NCBI GenBank assembly: GCA_026702845.1
Contig: JADCLS010000004.1
Coordinates: 248,001 to 312,000 of the forward strand
DNA from: Candidatus Heimdallarchaeota archaeon
GTDB lineage: Archaea > Asgardarchaeota > Heimdallarchaeia > Heimdallarchaeales > Kariarchaeaceae
Length of the DNA: 64,000 bases
Direction: 5' to 3'
Shown here: one piece after another, positions 38,066 through 47,702 of the stretch
Layout: every line of letters starts with the position of its first letter
Numbering within the stretch: position 1 is the stretch's first letter
Notes under the pieces: model-generated
What the model was told of the DNA's origin: nothing
The model's input: only the letters and a program-made list of their open reading frames with translations
Databases searched by the model: none
Translations under genes and position numbers: made by a program

Positions 38066-39349
38066 TTAATGCATGGGAAAATGGGCTAATGCCTCGATAA
38101 TATCTACTTCATATAATTTCAGACGTAAAGTCTTCTCTCTTTTGATGATATAATTCCTATCTGACAACTTGAACATATATCCATGGGGAACATCCATTTC
38201 TGGAGCTTCATATATCTCGATAAATCCAATATTCTTATTTTGTTGATGTATTAAATATCGTTCTTTTTTACAAGAACCTCTTGAGATAACCAGAAAATCA
38301 TTAACAAATAAATTCTTGAAGGACACACTGAGTTTTTTGGGTCCATGATATATCTCTCCATGTTTGAGATAGAGTACTTTTCTACCCCTTTTTGCTACGG
38401 GCTCTGGAATAAAAAGATCCTTATGGGTCAGATCAGTCACTTGAGGTCCAAGAAAATCATACTTCTGCATCAGATCATCAATATTCGATTGATCAATGAT
38501 TTTTATCTGATACAATGCAGTTTCAGGATAATCATACTGGTTATAACCAACTTTAACTGCAAATACTCGGGTAGAATCGGGAGAATTACGCAAAATTTCC
38601 TTCATCGCAGCCCTTTTAGTTAATCCTAACAATCGCTCCCGTTCTGTGGTCAGAGTATTCACCTGCTTCACCACAGTACCTTTCAATTCTCCGGTTCTGT
38701 CACCAACCATTGAACCTATTGTGATCCCATCAGCCTTTTCGGATATACTCACAGCCAGCATTGGTTGTTTGTTTATCACATGATAGGTGCTTTCAAATCT
38801 GAGTTTCTCATCATTATGTGTATTGATCAAAGTGGAGTAATACAGGCTCTGTTCATATTTATCAAGGTTTGTTGATCCAAGGTATTCCATATCCTTGATA
38901 TTCAGATTTGGTAGAATCATGCGTAATTTATCAATATTGATATGTCTATCTGCCAGTAATCTAAAATTGGAATATATCCAGGTTGCTGGTGTCATATGCG
39001 TCAAACGATCAGCAATAATCTTACCAAAGTACTCAGTGTCATTTATCACCCGATAGGAATGAAATTCCAGATTTTTACTGATAATAGGGAATAAATTGAT
39101 CCTCATACTTGGTTTTTGATCATCTAGGATTACTTTTCTTAATCCTTGGGCATCTTTGTTGAACTTTTGCACCCAGTATGTACTTAAGGGGGGGATATAC
39201 AAGGAATTACTGAGATCAATGTACATATCCTCGTTTTTGTTATATGGATGAGAATAGTATAAACGTAGCATCCCAGGTTTTCTCCACACCTTGGGTTCTG
39301 GAAGATGATACCGTTTCTTTAGGATCAACGCAACCTGCTCCGCTTGCAT
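38066..39349 (-). CDS. Unrecognised core-cluster protein
   Basis: 427 residues, basic, mixed alpha/beta, without signal peptide or membrane helix. Segments such as MLAVSISEKADGITIGSMVG and VFAVKVGYNQYDYPETALYQ look like beta strands of a nucleic-acid-binding or nuclease core, but I cannot name a family; I considered and could not support an Argonaute-like relation. It is upstream of the HAD and dpdA-like genes with short spacers. Its promoter has the shared element, suggesting co-regulation with dpdA and ligA. Confidence 0.6.
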   Translation of the reverse strand: MQAEQVALILKKRYHLPEPKVWRKPGMLRLYYSHPYNKNEDMYIDLSNSLYIPPLSTYWVQKFNKDAQGLRKVILDDQKPSMRINLFPIISKNLEFHSYRVINDTEYFGKIIADRLTHMTPATWIYSNFRLLADRHINIDKLRMILPNLNIKDMEYLGSTNLDKYEQSLYYSTLINTHNDEKLRFESTYHVINKQPMLAVSISEKADGITIGSMVGDRTGELKGTVVKQVNTLTTERERLLGLTKRAAMKEILRNSPDSTRVFAVKVGYNQYDYPETALYQIKIIDQSNIDDLMQKYDFLGPQVTDLTHKDLFIPEPVAKRGRKVLYLKHGEIYHGPKKLSVSFKNLFVNDFLVISRGSCKKERYLIHQQNKNIGFIEIYEAPEMDVPHGYMFKLSDRNYIIKREKTLRLKLYEVDIIEALAHFPMH

Positions 39350-39368
39350 GATTAATATATGTTGTTTT

Positions 39369-39407
39369 AATGTATAAAAGATCTAGAGAGACATAATTAT
39401 AAGTAAT
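39369..39407 (-). promoter_or_regulatory. Promoter of 38066-39349 gene with the shared element
   Basis: On the minus strand: TTACTTATA, then GTCTCTC, then TTTATACA (39371-39378). ATG 39349 is 29 bases after the TATA start. Confidence 0.5.
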
Positions 39408-39448
39408 TAATGAAGGATTTTTTGTTATCTAATTTATTTTTTCCAATG

Positions 39449-39886
39449 TCAAGTTCGTTTATCAGGTGGATTTCTCAATCTTTCTTCAACCTTATCTGGA
39501 AATTCTATTCCTCCATAAATAACTATTGTTGTCTTGTTTAATTTGATCTCTGGGTATCTCTCAACAATTTCATCTAAATCATCAGAATATCCAGGATCAT
39601 GTCCCACCGCATCTTCTCCCCAATATTCATTGTATACATATTCTATTGGAATCAAACCCTTCTGAGTAAATTCATTGAATTCTCTTAGCTTATTTTTCAG
39701 CCGTTCCTCATCACTGGTGGTAATCCATCTATTATGTCTATACAATTTACTAAACTCCTCGGCATTCTTGATGACAAAATTAGTATACTCTTCCTTTTTC
39801 TTATTGAATTCCTCTTTGGTAATAAATACAACTGCTAGAAAACTAGAACTTGAAGAATTGGCAACAAATCCCTCTCTGATTTTCAT
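39449..39886 (-). CDS. Small acidic protein with FVxNSSSSSF N-terminal motif
   Basis: 145 residues beginning MKIREGFVANSSSSSF. This N-terminal string is shared by many otherwise unrelated phage and plasmid proteins of unknown function; here it is clearly recognisable. The rest is helical and charged with a C-terminal strand (TTIVIYGGIEF). An ATATTAAAA box lies ~30 bases upstream, preceded by two tandem ACTTATAA boxes. Its function is unknown. Confidence 0.65.
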   Translation of the reverse strand: MKIREGFVANSSSSSFLAVVFITKEEFNKKKEEYTNFVIKNAEEFSKLYRHNRWITTSDEERLKNKLREFNEFTQKGLIPIEYVYNEYWGEDAVGHDPGYSDDLDEIVERYPEIKLNKTTIVIYGGIEFPDKVEERLRNPPDKRT

Positions 39887-39953
39887 GATTTTTATTATAC
39901 TCCTTGATTATTTTAATATTGAGAATTATAAGTAATTATAAGTGACTAATGTA

Positions 39954-40244
39954 TTAGAATTTGCTATATTGATTTACCATATCGGTTTGTTTCTCACTCC
40001 ACATGAAAAAGAACTGCTTCAACAGGGTAGTGTCTGATGAAAGTTTGAGCGAATAAATACGTATTCTGCCGTACTTTTTTTCCTCTACTAACCCCATTTC
40101 TTCCAGCTCCTTCAGACTTTTCTGCAAATGTGTGTGATTCATCTTACAATATCGTCCAAGGCCAGTGATGTTCATATCCTTCTGACTCAACTTATCTAGG
40201 ATCATCACTTTACCCTTTGACGAAAAAACGTCTTCAATTTGCAT
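39954..40244 (-). CDS. Winged-helix transcriptional regulator
   Basis: 96 residues with a compact wHTH: KVMILDKLSQKDMNITGLGR, then NHTHLQKSLKELEEMGLVEE (recognition helix), then KKYGRIRIYSLK (wing). It resembles archaeal MarR/ArsR-type single-domain regulators. A candidate for control of the neighbouring replication genes, because it sits between the two opposing halves of the core cluster. Confidence 0.75.
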   Translation of the reverse strand: MQIEDVFSSKGKVMILDKLSQKDMNITGLGRYCKMNHTHLQKSLKELEEMGLVEEKKYGRIRIYSLKLSSDTTLLKQFFFMWSEKQTDMVNQYSKF

Positions 40245-40413
40245 AAGTAACTAATATTATGACCTTATATTAAATAAGTCTAAACACCCTTTTTTAAAAG
40301 TAAATGTATAAATAGATGATAAATCCAGTAACGATCTGGAATTTTGTATAATAGAATAATGAAGATGAGCTAAGCCTGTAATTATGTAATTCATTGAAAA
40401 TTCAATATGTGAT

Positions 40414-40449
40414 ACACTTATACTGCACTCCCTTTCCTATCTTAAATAT
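40414..40449 (+). promoter_or_regulatory. Promoter of the OB-fold gene 40471 with the shared element
   Basis: ACACTTATA, then CACTCCC, then TTAAATAT at 40442-40449. ATG 40471 is 29 bases after the TATA start. This is the plus-strand counterpart of the element in front of ligA and dpdA. Confidence 0.5.
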
Positions 40450-40470
40450 GATAATTGCGTATAATTACCT

Positions 40471-41421
40471 ATGATGCAGTTAGCACAAGGAGAGGATGTA
40501 AAATATCTGCTGAATATTCTCAAACCACAGATTTGTAATGAATTGATGCAGAGTAGAGATTTGGGTGCATTTTCTGAGTATACCCAGCTGAAGTACATCC
40601 ACAATCTTACTGATTATAACAATAATATCTTTCTAAAAATTCTAAACATCAAGTCATCAAGAAAAGTAACTACCTGTATTGTCTGTGATGCTCAAGGTGA
40701 TACTATTAATCTGCTACTCTGGGATCAGCTAATACCACAATTACAGGAACAGCAAATTGGTGCGAATGAGATCATCTTCATTACCAATGCCAATGTACGA
40801 TTATCCAAAAATGAGAAGATTCTCAATGCTGGATCCAAATCCAAAATGGAGGTAGTGACTGATTTCATTAATCCAAAAGCATTCAACCACGAATCTGAAC
40901 CTAATTTCAGTAAGATTAATCAAATTTCAGGTCAGCTAACTAACATTCAGGGTAAGGTGATAGGAATCGTGGATAAACATACATCTTACGGTCCTCTGGT
41001 GGAGGTAACTGTTGAGGACAATACAGGAAAAGCAGTAGTAGAATTCTGGGGTGAATGGGCAGAGTTGGGCAAATCTCTGGATAAACGAGAGGTGCAACTA
41101 TTCAATTTGAGGGTGAGATTGTCAAATATCATTCAACTTAGCTATACACCATCCTCCAATCTTATTTATCTCGATGGTGAGATAAAGAAAACCCAGGTAA
41201 CTGGGATTATCACCTCCATTCCTTTGTTAATCGAGGGTTGGTGGTACTTTACTTTACAAGATGGGTTGGGAGAATATTATTTAGTTATTTCTAAAGAAAT
41301 TATTTTTTCTATCACTGATTATATCAGATTGAACAATGTAGAGATTAAGAAAACCGGAAGGGAAGATTACAAATACGAGGTCTATGTTACCCCTGAGAGT
41401 GATATGGAGTATGCAGATTAA
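40471..41421 (+). CDS. OB-fold single-strand DNA-binding protein (RPA-like)
   Basis: 316 residues. Two clear OB folds are visible: residues ~55-110 (KVTTCIVCDAQGDTINLLLW) and ~150-210 (GKVIGIVDKHTSYGPLVEVT, then DNTGKAVVEFWGEW), with a probable third at ~225-310. Invariant aromatic residues at the ends of the strands (LLLW, EFWG) match archaeal RPA folds. It probably coats single-stranded DNA at the fork. It precedes a second OB-fold gene in the same direction. Confidence 0.75.
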   Translation: MMQLAQGEDVKYLLNILKPQICNELMQSRDLGAFSEYTQLKYIHNLTDYNNNIFLKILNIKSSRKVTTCIVCDAQGDTINLLLWDQLIPQLQEQQIGANEIIFITNANVRLSKNEKILNAGSKSKMEVVTDFINPKAFNHESEPNFSKINQISGQLTNIQGKVIGIVDKHTSYGPLVEVTVEDNTGKAVVEFWGEWAELGKSLDKREVQLFNLRVRLSNIIQLSYTPSSNLIYLDGEIKKTQVTGIITSIPLLIEGWWYFTLQDGLGEYYLVISKEIIFSITDYIRLNNVEIKKTGREDYKYEVYVTPESDMEYAD

Positions 41422-41582
41422 GAATACATTCGGTGTACTCTCGGGGCTCCTTGTTTTCCCATCCACATGGCATAATTTTTGGTAGTTAAAGCGATTTAGT
41501 AATCCAGTTTTTTCCACAAGAAATGAGAAATTCTTACATTTAGTTTCAATGAGGTCTGTGTAGGAATTATTTAATTATTATA

Positions 41583-42824
41583 ATGAATAACTGGTATAGT
41601 ATGATAGAACCTGAGGATCTGGAACAACTTTCCGGATTACTAAGTGCAGATACAATGATGGGAATTATTATGGGGGAGGATCCTCCTGAATTGAGCAATT
41701 TATGCACCTTGGATTCGATGGAAGATGGGAAAAATATGATTGTCAAGGTGATCAAAAAGCTGGATGGGATATTACTCATAGATAAACATCTGAATAGTAG
41801 ACCTGCAGTGCTTATTGGTAAGTATGAGATAAAATCGGGAGATATTATCTATGTTAAATTCATTCGTGTACAAATGGATATCTTTGGAAGGGAGATAGTA
41901 TTATGTGATAATATTGAGCGTCTGGATTGTATACGTGCTGATACCTTTGAGCGATCCCATCCGAAGATCAAGGAAAAAACCTCATTGGAAGTAGATCAGT
42001 TGAATCAGCAGTTGCAAACATCATCTATCATGGCAAAGGGTGTTCAATTTTCATCTCAACAACAATATGCTCATCAGGTTCCACAATACACTCACACGTC
42101 CGTTCAACAAGTTCAGTCTGCTGCACAGCCAGTTCAAACGCAACCTTACACTCATGCTTATCAGCAACCACAGCAATTACAGCAGAGTCAACAACACACA
42201 ACACAGATTCAACCAGCACAACCTCAATACCAGAATCAGTATTCCAAGAGGATACAGGATATTCGCTCTCTGCAAGTCGGTAAATCAGCAAACATTATTG
42301 CAAATGTTGTAAGGATTGATACATTACAACAGCGTAACACCAAGAATGGAACACAGAATATGCAGACCATTCAACTAGGAGATGCTACTGATCATATAGA
42401 ACTCACGCTCTGGGGAGAACAAACATTATTAATTTCATCTGTTAATATCGGAGACCAAATTCACATTGAGAGTGGATATGTTCAGGAGTACAAAGGTAAA
42501 GTTTCTGTGAGCCTAGGCAAATTTGGTAAACTGAGTATCAATCCACGACAGAGCTCTGGTACAAGCATTATCGTGGAAGTAATGCTAACTCCAGATGGCA
42601 CCATGTATAGGAGCATTGATTACATGGGAGTAAATTGCTGGGAATTCTATGTCAAGTTTCAGGGGGTAGTATCACGCGTAATTGTGATCAATCCTAATCT
42701 TAGCCGATCTACCATCAATCCAGGGATTCGATTGGAGCTGTTCAATGTGAAGATTCTTCAGAGCAAAGTTGCTGGTCTACTCAATGATATCATTTTTTCA
42801 TTAGAATCAAAAATTCAGACTTGA
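41583..42824 (+). CDS. OB-fold protein with Gln-rich linker, RPA-like
   Basis: 413 residues. An N-terminal OB-like domain (~40-125) is followed by a low-complexity Gln/Pro/His linker (~145-222; QPQQLQQSQQHTTQ) and a second OB fold (~230-320; ANVVRIDTLQQRNTKNGTQN ... LTLWGEQ), then a C-terminal domain. The linker and domain plan suit a multi-domain ssDNA-binding protein. It is likely paired with the upstream OB-fold gene, and the primase follows 100 bases later. Confidence 0.7.
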   Translation: MNNWYSMIEPEDLEQLSGLLSADTMMGIIMGEDPPELSNLCTLDSMEDGKNMIVKVIKKLDGILLIDKHLNSRPAVLIGKYEIKSGDIIYVKFIRVQMDIFGREIVLCDNIERLDCIRADTFERSHPKIKEKTSLEVDQLNQQLQTSSIMAKGVQFSSQQQYAHQVPQYTHTSVQQVQSAAQPVQTQPYTHAYQQPQQLQQSQQHTTQIQPAQPQYQNQYSKRIQDIRSLQVGKSANIIANVVRIDTLQQRNTKNGTQNMQTIQLGDATDHIELTLWGEQTLLISSVNIGDQIHIESGYVQEYKGKVSVSLGKFGKLSINPRQSSGTSIIVEVMLTPDGTMYRSIDYMGVNCWEFYVKFQGVVSRVIVINPNLSRSTINPGIRLELFNVKILQSKVAGLLNDIIFSLESKIQT

Positions 42825-42859
42825 AATTTCAAAAATAATACTCTTGATTATAACATTTA

Positions 42860-42902
42860 TTACATTCGGTCATCTCTTCCTCTGGAGTAATAAGTAATAT
42901 AT
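42860..42902 (+). promoter_or_regulatory. Primase promoter with TTACATTCGG variant of the shared element
   Basis: TTACATTCGG, then ATCTCTTCC, then TAATATAT around 42895-42902. ATG 42925 is ~30 bases after the TATA start. Confidence 0.5.
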
Positions 42903-42924
42903 TCGAGTAATCATATGATCTAGT

Positions 42925-44646
42925 ATGGATCCACTGCTGCGTTTACCTCTATACGAGGCTAGACGGGGATATACTAATCGATTGGGTCAATACAACCAAT
43001 TTGAGATAGATCTTTTTGTTCGTGATTCTGTACTAGCATATATCCTGGATCAGCCAGTCCAAGGAGATGAATATGAACTAGGTAAACTGGATATGGAAAT
43101 AAGAATGCATGCCCCTGATTACAAAGACATCAAAGCCAATCTCTATATTCATGAGACCATTGAGAAAAAAGCAATAGAATGGAATGATAAAGCAGCTCGT
43201 GCATTTTTTAAAATTCAGAACCGATTAGGTCAGGTTTTGATTGCCAGAGAATTTGCTATCTTTCCGTTTGAGAATTACATCAATCCAGTAGATATTCTAC
43301 CCACAGAATATGTGATGGAGCATTTTGTAACTGCAATTTATGGTATGCGAGTGAGCTTTGACCTCAACAAGCAAATCTTCTATAAACTATGGTATATCAT
43401 TTTCCAACTATTCAATTTCGATCATCTACCATACTCTGCACTTCTTGAGATCAAAATAATCAAAGATGGTCAATTACTTGCACAAAAGAATTTTTACAAA
43501 GAAGTGACTAACCTCGATGAAATATTTGTGAAGAAATTTAATGAATTCATCTCTTCCAGCAGGGTAAGTAAAATTATTGAAAACCAGCTGTATGATCGTT
43601 ATCCCATGTTGATAATGAGCAAGCGAGAGCTGAGATACTATATGAAGATATTCAAGGGAGAACCTCTGTTTTTCCGAGCAGAAGGTGATTTCACTCGCTT
43701 CATTAATGACCTTAGAGAAGATGAACTGGTCAATGAGATTTACTATAGCTCCAATGATACTGATACTACAAGTTGGAATTTGTTGGTGGAAACGGATCCC
43801 ACAAAGGTGTTGGTGAAAAAATATGGGCAATATAAGGTATGGGATTTCCAGATTGCCTTGGCTGAGATAGTTATCAATTACCTAGATTCTTTTAATCTCT
43901 TCACCCATGTCTCCTTCTCTGGTAATCGTTCAGTTCATGTACATGCCAATATCAAATACACACAACCGCAAGCAGAGGAGTTCTACGAATGGTTCTTTGC
44001 TCTTATCGATTATAAAAATATAACTCGAGATCCAATCGTAGATAATTATCGTAATGCTCCTGGGATAACTATGCTGATAGCTAATGCCATTGGAATTAAA
44101 ATCCGTAACGAGTTAAATTTCCTTGTTAAACAAGTTTTCAATTTACATATCCTACGTTACCATATGACTGAAAAATATACCAGAGAGCTCGCAATAGGTT
44201 TTGATGCCACACCAAACAAGTATAGAGGCCAGTATCGGACTCTGATGAGCATTCATTCTAAAACAAAGCTACTCAAGATTCCATTTGAGATGGAGAGAAC
44301 CAATAGATTACGTATTGTCAATAAGTATCGTAATATTGATTATGTCAGGTACTACTCCACCATGTACTACTGGACAGAGGATCGGCTTGATGAGCTGGCT
44401 GATGTACTGCTGATTCCCATGAAGGAGGAGAAAACAGAGGAGACACTTGAATTACTGAAATCCGTTATGCCCGAGATATTCGCTGTCTTAAAGCTTGGAA
44501 ATAAGGAAATAGATTACATGGATGATGAGCAGCTGCATGAATTGATACGAGATAGTGAGAAAGTACTAGAAGAACTGGGCATAGAATTCACAAGAGTACC
44601 TTTCGAGTTGGATTGGCTCACTTCACTGATGGATCTGATCCCATGA
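42925..44646 (+). CDS. Archaeo-eukaryotic-type primase (PriS-like)
   Basis: 573 residues. The C-terminal half shows the AEP core: FFRAEGDFTRFINDL (249-263), acidic pair in LLVETDP (Glu289 and Asp291), SGNRSVHVH (332-340) and the RLPxSLHxKTGL equivalent YRTLMSIHSKTKLL (437-450). The N-terminal ~230 residues are a separate unrecognised domain. It should make primers for element replication. The stop overlaps the start of the Cas4-like gene (ATGA), so the two are translated together. No PriL was seen; the N-terminal domain may replace it. Confidence 0.75.
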   Translation: MDPLLRLPLYEARRGYTNRLGQYNQFEIDLFVRDSVLAYILDQPVQGDEYELGKLDMEIRMHAPDYKDIKANLYIHETIEKKAIEWNDKAARAFFKIQNRLGQVLIAREFAIFPFENYINPVDILPTEYVMEHFVTAIYGMRVSFDLNKQIFYKLWYIIFQLFNFDHLPYSALLEIKIIKDGQLLAQKNFYKEVTNLDEIFVKKFNEFISSSRVSKIIENQLYDRYPMLIMSKRELRYYMKIFKGEPLFFRAEGDFTRFINDLREDELVNEIYYSSNDTDTTSWNLLVETDPTKVLVKKYGQYKVWDFQIALAEIVINYLDSFNLFTHVSFSGNRSVHVHANIKYTQPQAEEFYEWFFALIDYKNITRDPIVDNYRNAPGITMLIANAIGIKIRNELNFLVKQVFNLHILRYHMTEKYTRELAIGFDATPNKYRGQYRTLMSIHSKTKLLKIPFEMERTNRLRIVNKYRNIDYVRYYSTMYYWTEDRLDELADVLLIPMKEEKTEETLELLKSVMPEIFAVLKLGNKEIDYMDDEQLHELIRDSEKVLEELGIEFTRVPFELDWLTSLMDLIP

Positions 44647-45323
44647 GACAACTGATCTACCAGCATCGCTCAGTTAAAATATCAGATATTGGTATTCAGC
44701 TGTACTGTGAGATGGCTTTGTTATTCACACTTGAAGCAAGAAGAAAGGGATTTTATAAAACCACAATGAAGATGAAACAGGGAATACAGAAACACAAGGA
44801 GATGACACCTGTGAAGTCTGCACCTTTGGAGGAGAAGATGGAGGAGATAGAGAATGAGTACAACTTGCAGATTTTTCCTGTAAAATTGGAATTTAATGGG
44901 ATTATCATTCGTGGAGAACCAGATGGAATGATCTTTCAAAAGGGTAATTTATTATACCTGATCGAAATCAAAAGTGGTAAGAAAATCCATTTCTCAGCAG
45001 CATTCCAGGCCATGCTTTACATGAGAGCACTGCAGTTCATGGGATTTGATTTGTCTGTATCTAAAATTATGCTGATCCACGATCCTGGAGATCTTACCCT
45101 TGGAGATGTTCTTGAGGCAGTGAGGCAGGATACTATAGATAATATTTCTCAGATACGTTTGATTGAGTATAATCAGAAAAAGATTGAGATTATGCTTGAT
45201 AAATTATTAATGCTCTGGACGGCAGATCGGGGGCCTAAGGCAAATCCTTCTAAGAATAAATGTACTGCTTGCACATTTTCAAAATATTGCGATTTCACAA
45301 TAGCTACATATCATAGAACATGA
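44643..45323 (+). CDS. Cas4-like Fe-S PD-(D/E)XK exonuclease
   Basis: 226 residues from the ATG within ATGA; a TTG at 44613 is less likely. The four cluster cysteines are C22 (QLYCEMA) and CTACTFSKYC (C207, C210, C216), as in Cas4/AddB. The nuclease core is GEPDGMI (Asp94) and YLIEIKSGK (Glu108 and Lys110), followed by a QAMLYMRAL helix. Cas4 enzymes trim DNA ends. No CRISPR-associated gene is nearby; coupling to primase suggests primer or end processing in replication or recombination. Confidence 0.85.
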   Translation: MRQLIYQHRSVKISDIGIQLYCEMALLFTLEARRKGFYKTTMKMKQGIQKHKEMTPVKSAPLEEKMEEIENEYNLQIFPVKLEFNGIIIRGEPDGMIFQKGNLLYLIEIKSGKKIHFSAAFQAMLYMRALQFMGFDLSVSKIMLIHDPGDLTLGDVLEAVRQDTIDNISQIRLIEYNQKKIEIMLDKLLMLWTADRGPKANPSKNKCTACTFSKYCDFTIATYHRT

Positions 45324-45353
45324 GAAATTCTCTTCCACTTTCCTTTGCTCTGA

Positions 45354-47117
45354 CTAGACATCAAATGGGTAAATATTTCTTCGGTTATTTGATCTTGCTC
45401 TTAATCTTGCCTCATCAAGCAATTTTGATATACGTAGATTAAGAGAATTAATACCATCTTCAGAAATAGAAAGAGGAGAGATATATTCCTGTATTGCATT
45501 AAGATCCGCAAATTCTGGGATTTTATTATCCCTAGTTATCGGTTTAGAGCTAGTGTTTTTTTTGATTGTTTGATTCTTTACACCAAGATCACTTAGTGTA
45601 TATCCTGCTTCAAGATCATAAAACTGTTTTCTCTTTTCACTCACAATGTAGTGATAGCCAAATTTAAGGGAATAGAGGAATTTTAGGTTTCGAATCTTCT
45701 CAATATCTAGTTTTATTTCCCCATCCTTAACATAGAAATGCAAGATTCGCAAGTTTTTCAATTCATATAATGAATCCGGAATAGTCATCAAATTAGTCGC
45801 ATTTCTAAACTCTAATTGCGTTAGCTGATTCATTTTTCCAATATTTACTGGAATCTCATTCACACTTAGGATCAGGCTAGTCACAGAAGTCAAACAATCC
45901 AAATTGGAAGGGATATCTAAGATTTCATTATCATATGAAAGACCGTATTCCAATTTCGAAATGTTCAATTCAGCCAGCAACTCTACCTCCTTGAAACTCA
46001 AAACTCGGTGAGTGTATATTGATTCTGTTTTATATCTTTTGAATAGCTTGATAACAACTTCATTTAACTCCGCTCCATCCTTTCTGATATGGATAGATCT
46101 ACCTTCAACTTCTCTTATGTAATAATCATGATCATAAAAAATTGATTGTAGTTCTTTTTCCAGTTCTTTTTTTGATAGGGTATCTGTTATCATGATGGAG
46201 GGATAGGCTTCTTTCCAGTACTCTTCATCATAATCAAATCCAGGGAATAGCTTGACAACTTCTTTCAGTTTGTTAAATATATCACCATTTTGATTTTCCT
46301 TTGCAACTCGAGATAATAAGTATTCAGGTGTCCATCTTTCTCTGTACTCTTTGCAGAGGACATCAAGATCCTTTTTAGTTCTTTCCAATCCATTGAGTGA
46401 TATGAAGGTTTTAGATTTATCACAGTACAAGTAGTCCATTTGATAATTCTCAAATAATTCAAGATTACCATTAATTTCTACAGCCATCAGAGGAGCATTC
46501 GTAAAATACTCAAAGTAATCTCTTTCGACCTGTTTTAACAAAAATTTCACTGTGTAAAGATCAAACTGATATTTGACTGGGTAATAATCCCTAACTGATC
46601 TCTCTGAATATCTGAAAATTGCTTTCTCAGCGATTAAGTAGATCAGATTCAAGGGATGAAGACAGTAAAATTGCCATGGAATATCAGTATCACCCATTCC
46701 CCCCTCATATGCAAATAGATGAGTTTCTCCAGCATAATGTTTAGCTGAGACGAAATCCTCCATCGTGATCTCTTCTTTATCAAGTACATAATCCATCTGT
46801 CTGACAGAATCCATGATTTCAGGCCCTTCATTAGATCCCATCTCTAATATCTCGCTGTAATTCAATCTCACCCATCCATCTTCTTCAACTAATAGATCAT
46901 ATAGGAATAAGAAATCCATCATCCTTGACCAAAAGCGATAATCATTATTTTTTAAAGAGAGCAGTATTTGCAATCGTTTTAGAACATCCTTTGCAGGAGC
47001 AAAAAATCCTGATCCTTTGGTATGCTTTGCTGAGAATAGCAACAAAGCATCTGATGGTATTGCATATTTATACTCCGTAGAAAATCCGGGCATTGAGAAA
47101 TAACTAAAATCACCCAT
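45354..47117 (-). CDS. Unrecognised protein with C-terminal leucine-rich repeats
   Basis: 587 residues, cytoplasmic. The first ~370 residues have no recognised family and are rich in aromatic residues. Residues ~385-500 form about five LRRs (LSYDNEILDIPSNLDCLTSV; LTQLEFRNATNLMTIPDSL; LKNLRILHFYV). A TTTATAAT box lies ~30 bases upstream with TTTACTTATC ~20 bases further. It could be a sensor or scaffold; it is distinct from the two simpler LRR proteins in the window. Confidence 0.6.
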   Translation of the reverse strand: MGDFSYFSMPGFSTEYKYAIPSDALLLFSAKHTKGSGFFAPAKDVLKRLQILLSLKNNDYRFWSRMMDFLFLYDLLVEEDGWVRLNYSEILEMGSNEGPEIMDSVRQMDYVLDKEEITMEDFVSAKHYAGETHLFAYEGGMGDTDIPWQFYCLHPLNLIYLIAEKAIFRYSERSVRDYYPVKYQFDLYTVKFLLKQVERDYFEYFTNAPLMAVEINGNLELFENYQMDYLYCDKSKTFISLNGLERTKKDLDVLCKEYRERWTPEYLLSRVAKENQNGDIFNKLKEVVKLFPGFDYDEEYWKEAYPSIMITDTLSKKELEKELQSIFYDHDYYIREVEGRSIHIRKDGAELNEVVIKLFKRYKTESIYTHRVLSFKEVELLAELNISKLEYGLSYDNEILDIPSNLDCLTSVTSLILSVNEIPVNIGKMNQLTQLEFRNATNLMTIPDSLYELKNLRILHFYVKDGEIKLDIEKIRNLKFLYSLKFGYHYIVSEKRKQFYDLEAGYTLSDLGVKNQTIKKNTSSKPITRDNKIPEFADLNAIQEYISPLSISEDGINSLNLRISKLLDEARLRARSNNRRNIYPFDV

Positions 47118-47246
47118 AAATAATAATGATTTTAATAGTATTATAAATATTCTTCACAGATAAGTAAAGGTAAAAAATTAATATTATCTTCCAATATCAC
47201 TCCAAAAACGCCTCATTGTTGATATTGTATCTGAGCTTAGCCTTAC

Positions 47247-47618
47247 TTAGCCTTCCAATAGATGCAGATTCAACATGAGGACAAGTAATTGAAAATATGT
47301 AGCTGACATGGTATATTCATTATTATGTGGTAAATTTCCCTGGTGATCAATCACATAATTATCTCGTTTATTCTGATACCTAAGCATAATCCTATTTTGG
47401 ATATCTGGATTCAAATCTTTAATAATTCTAACAAGACCCATTCCATTAACTATGTTCAAACAATGGCGATATTCAAAATCGATATATCGCTCATATTTGT
47501 CCAGATTTTCAAGTGAAACAATTATTCCCTTGTCCAAATTGGCTATTTGATAATCAACCATATAATCTGTTATTTTCTCAATCGTTGTCTGCTGCATGTG
47601 ATTGAATAGTACATTCAT
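47247..47618 (-). CDS. Small helical protein, unknown
   Basis: 123 residues, helical, with conserved-looking aromatic patches (YERYIDFEYRHCLNIVNGMG). No motif or membrane segment recognised. Lies upstream of and in the same direction as 45354-47117, separated by 129 bases; TTTATAA is just before the ATG. Confidence 0.5.
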   Translation of the reverse strand: MNVLFNHMQQTTIEKITDYMVDYQIANLDKGIIVSLENLDKYERYIDFEYRHCLNIVNGMGLVRIIKDLNPDIQNRIMLRYQNKRDNYVIDHQGNLPHNNEYTMSATYFQLLVLMLNLHLLEG

Positions 47619-47702
47619 TATAAAAGCAGAAAATATTTATGATGTGTTAAAACTAGATAAGTATTATTATCAAATTGTTTTCAATTACATTCGGTTGTGT
47701 AA

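Noticed and set aside
38066..39349. Argonaute-like relation of the 427-residue protein
   Set aside because: A few strand patterns look similar, but no PIWI catalytic acids or MID motif could be identified.
44643..45323. Cas4-like gene as evidence of a CRISPR-Cas system
   Set aside because: No Cas1, Cas2, effector or array is present. The ATGA overlap with primase points to replication instead.
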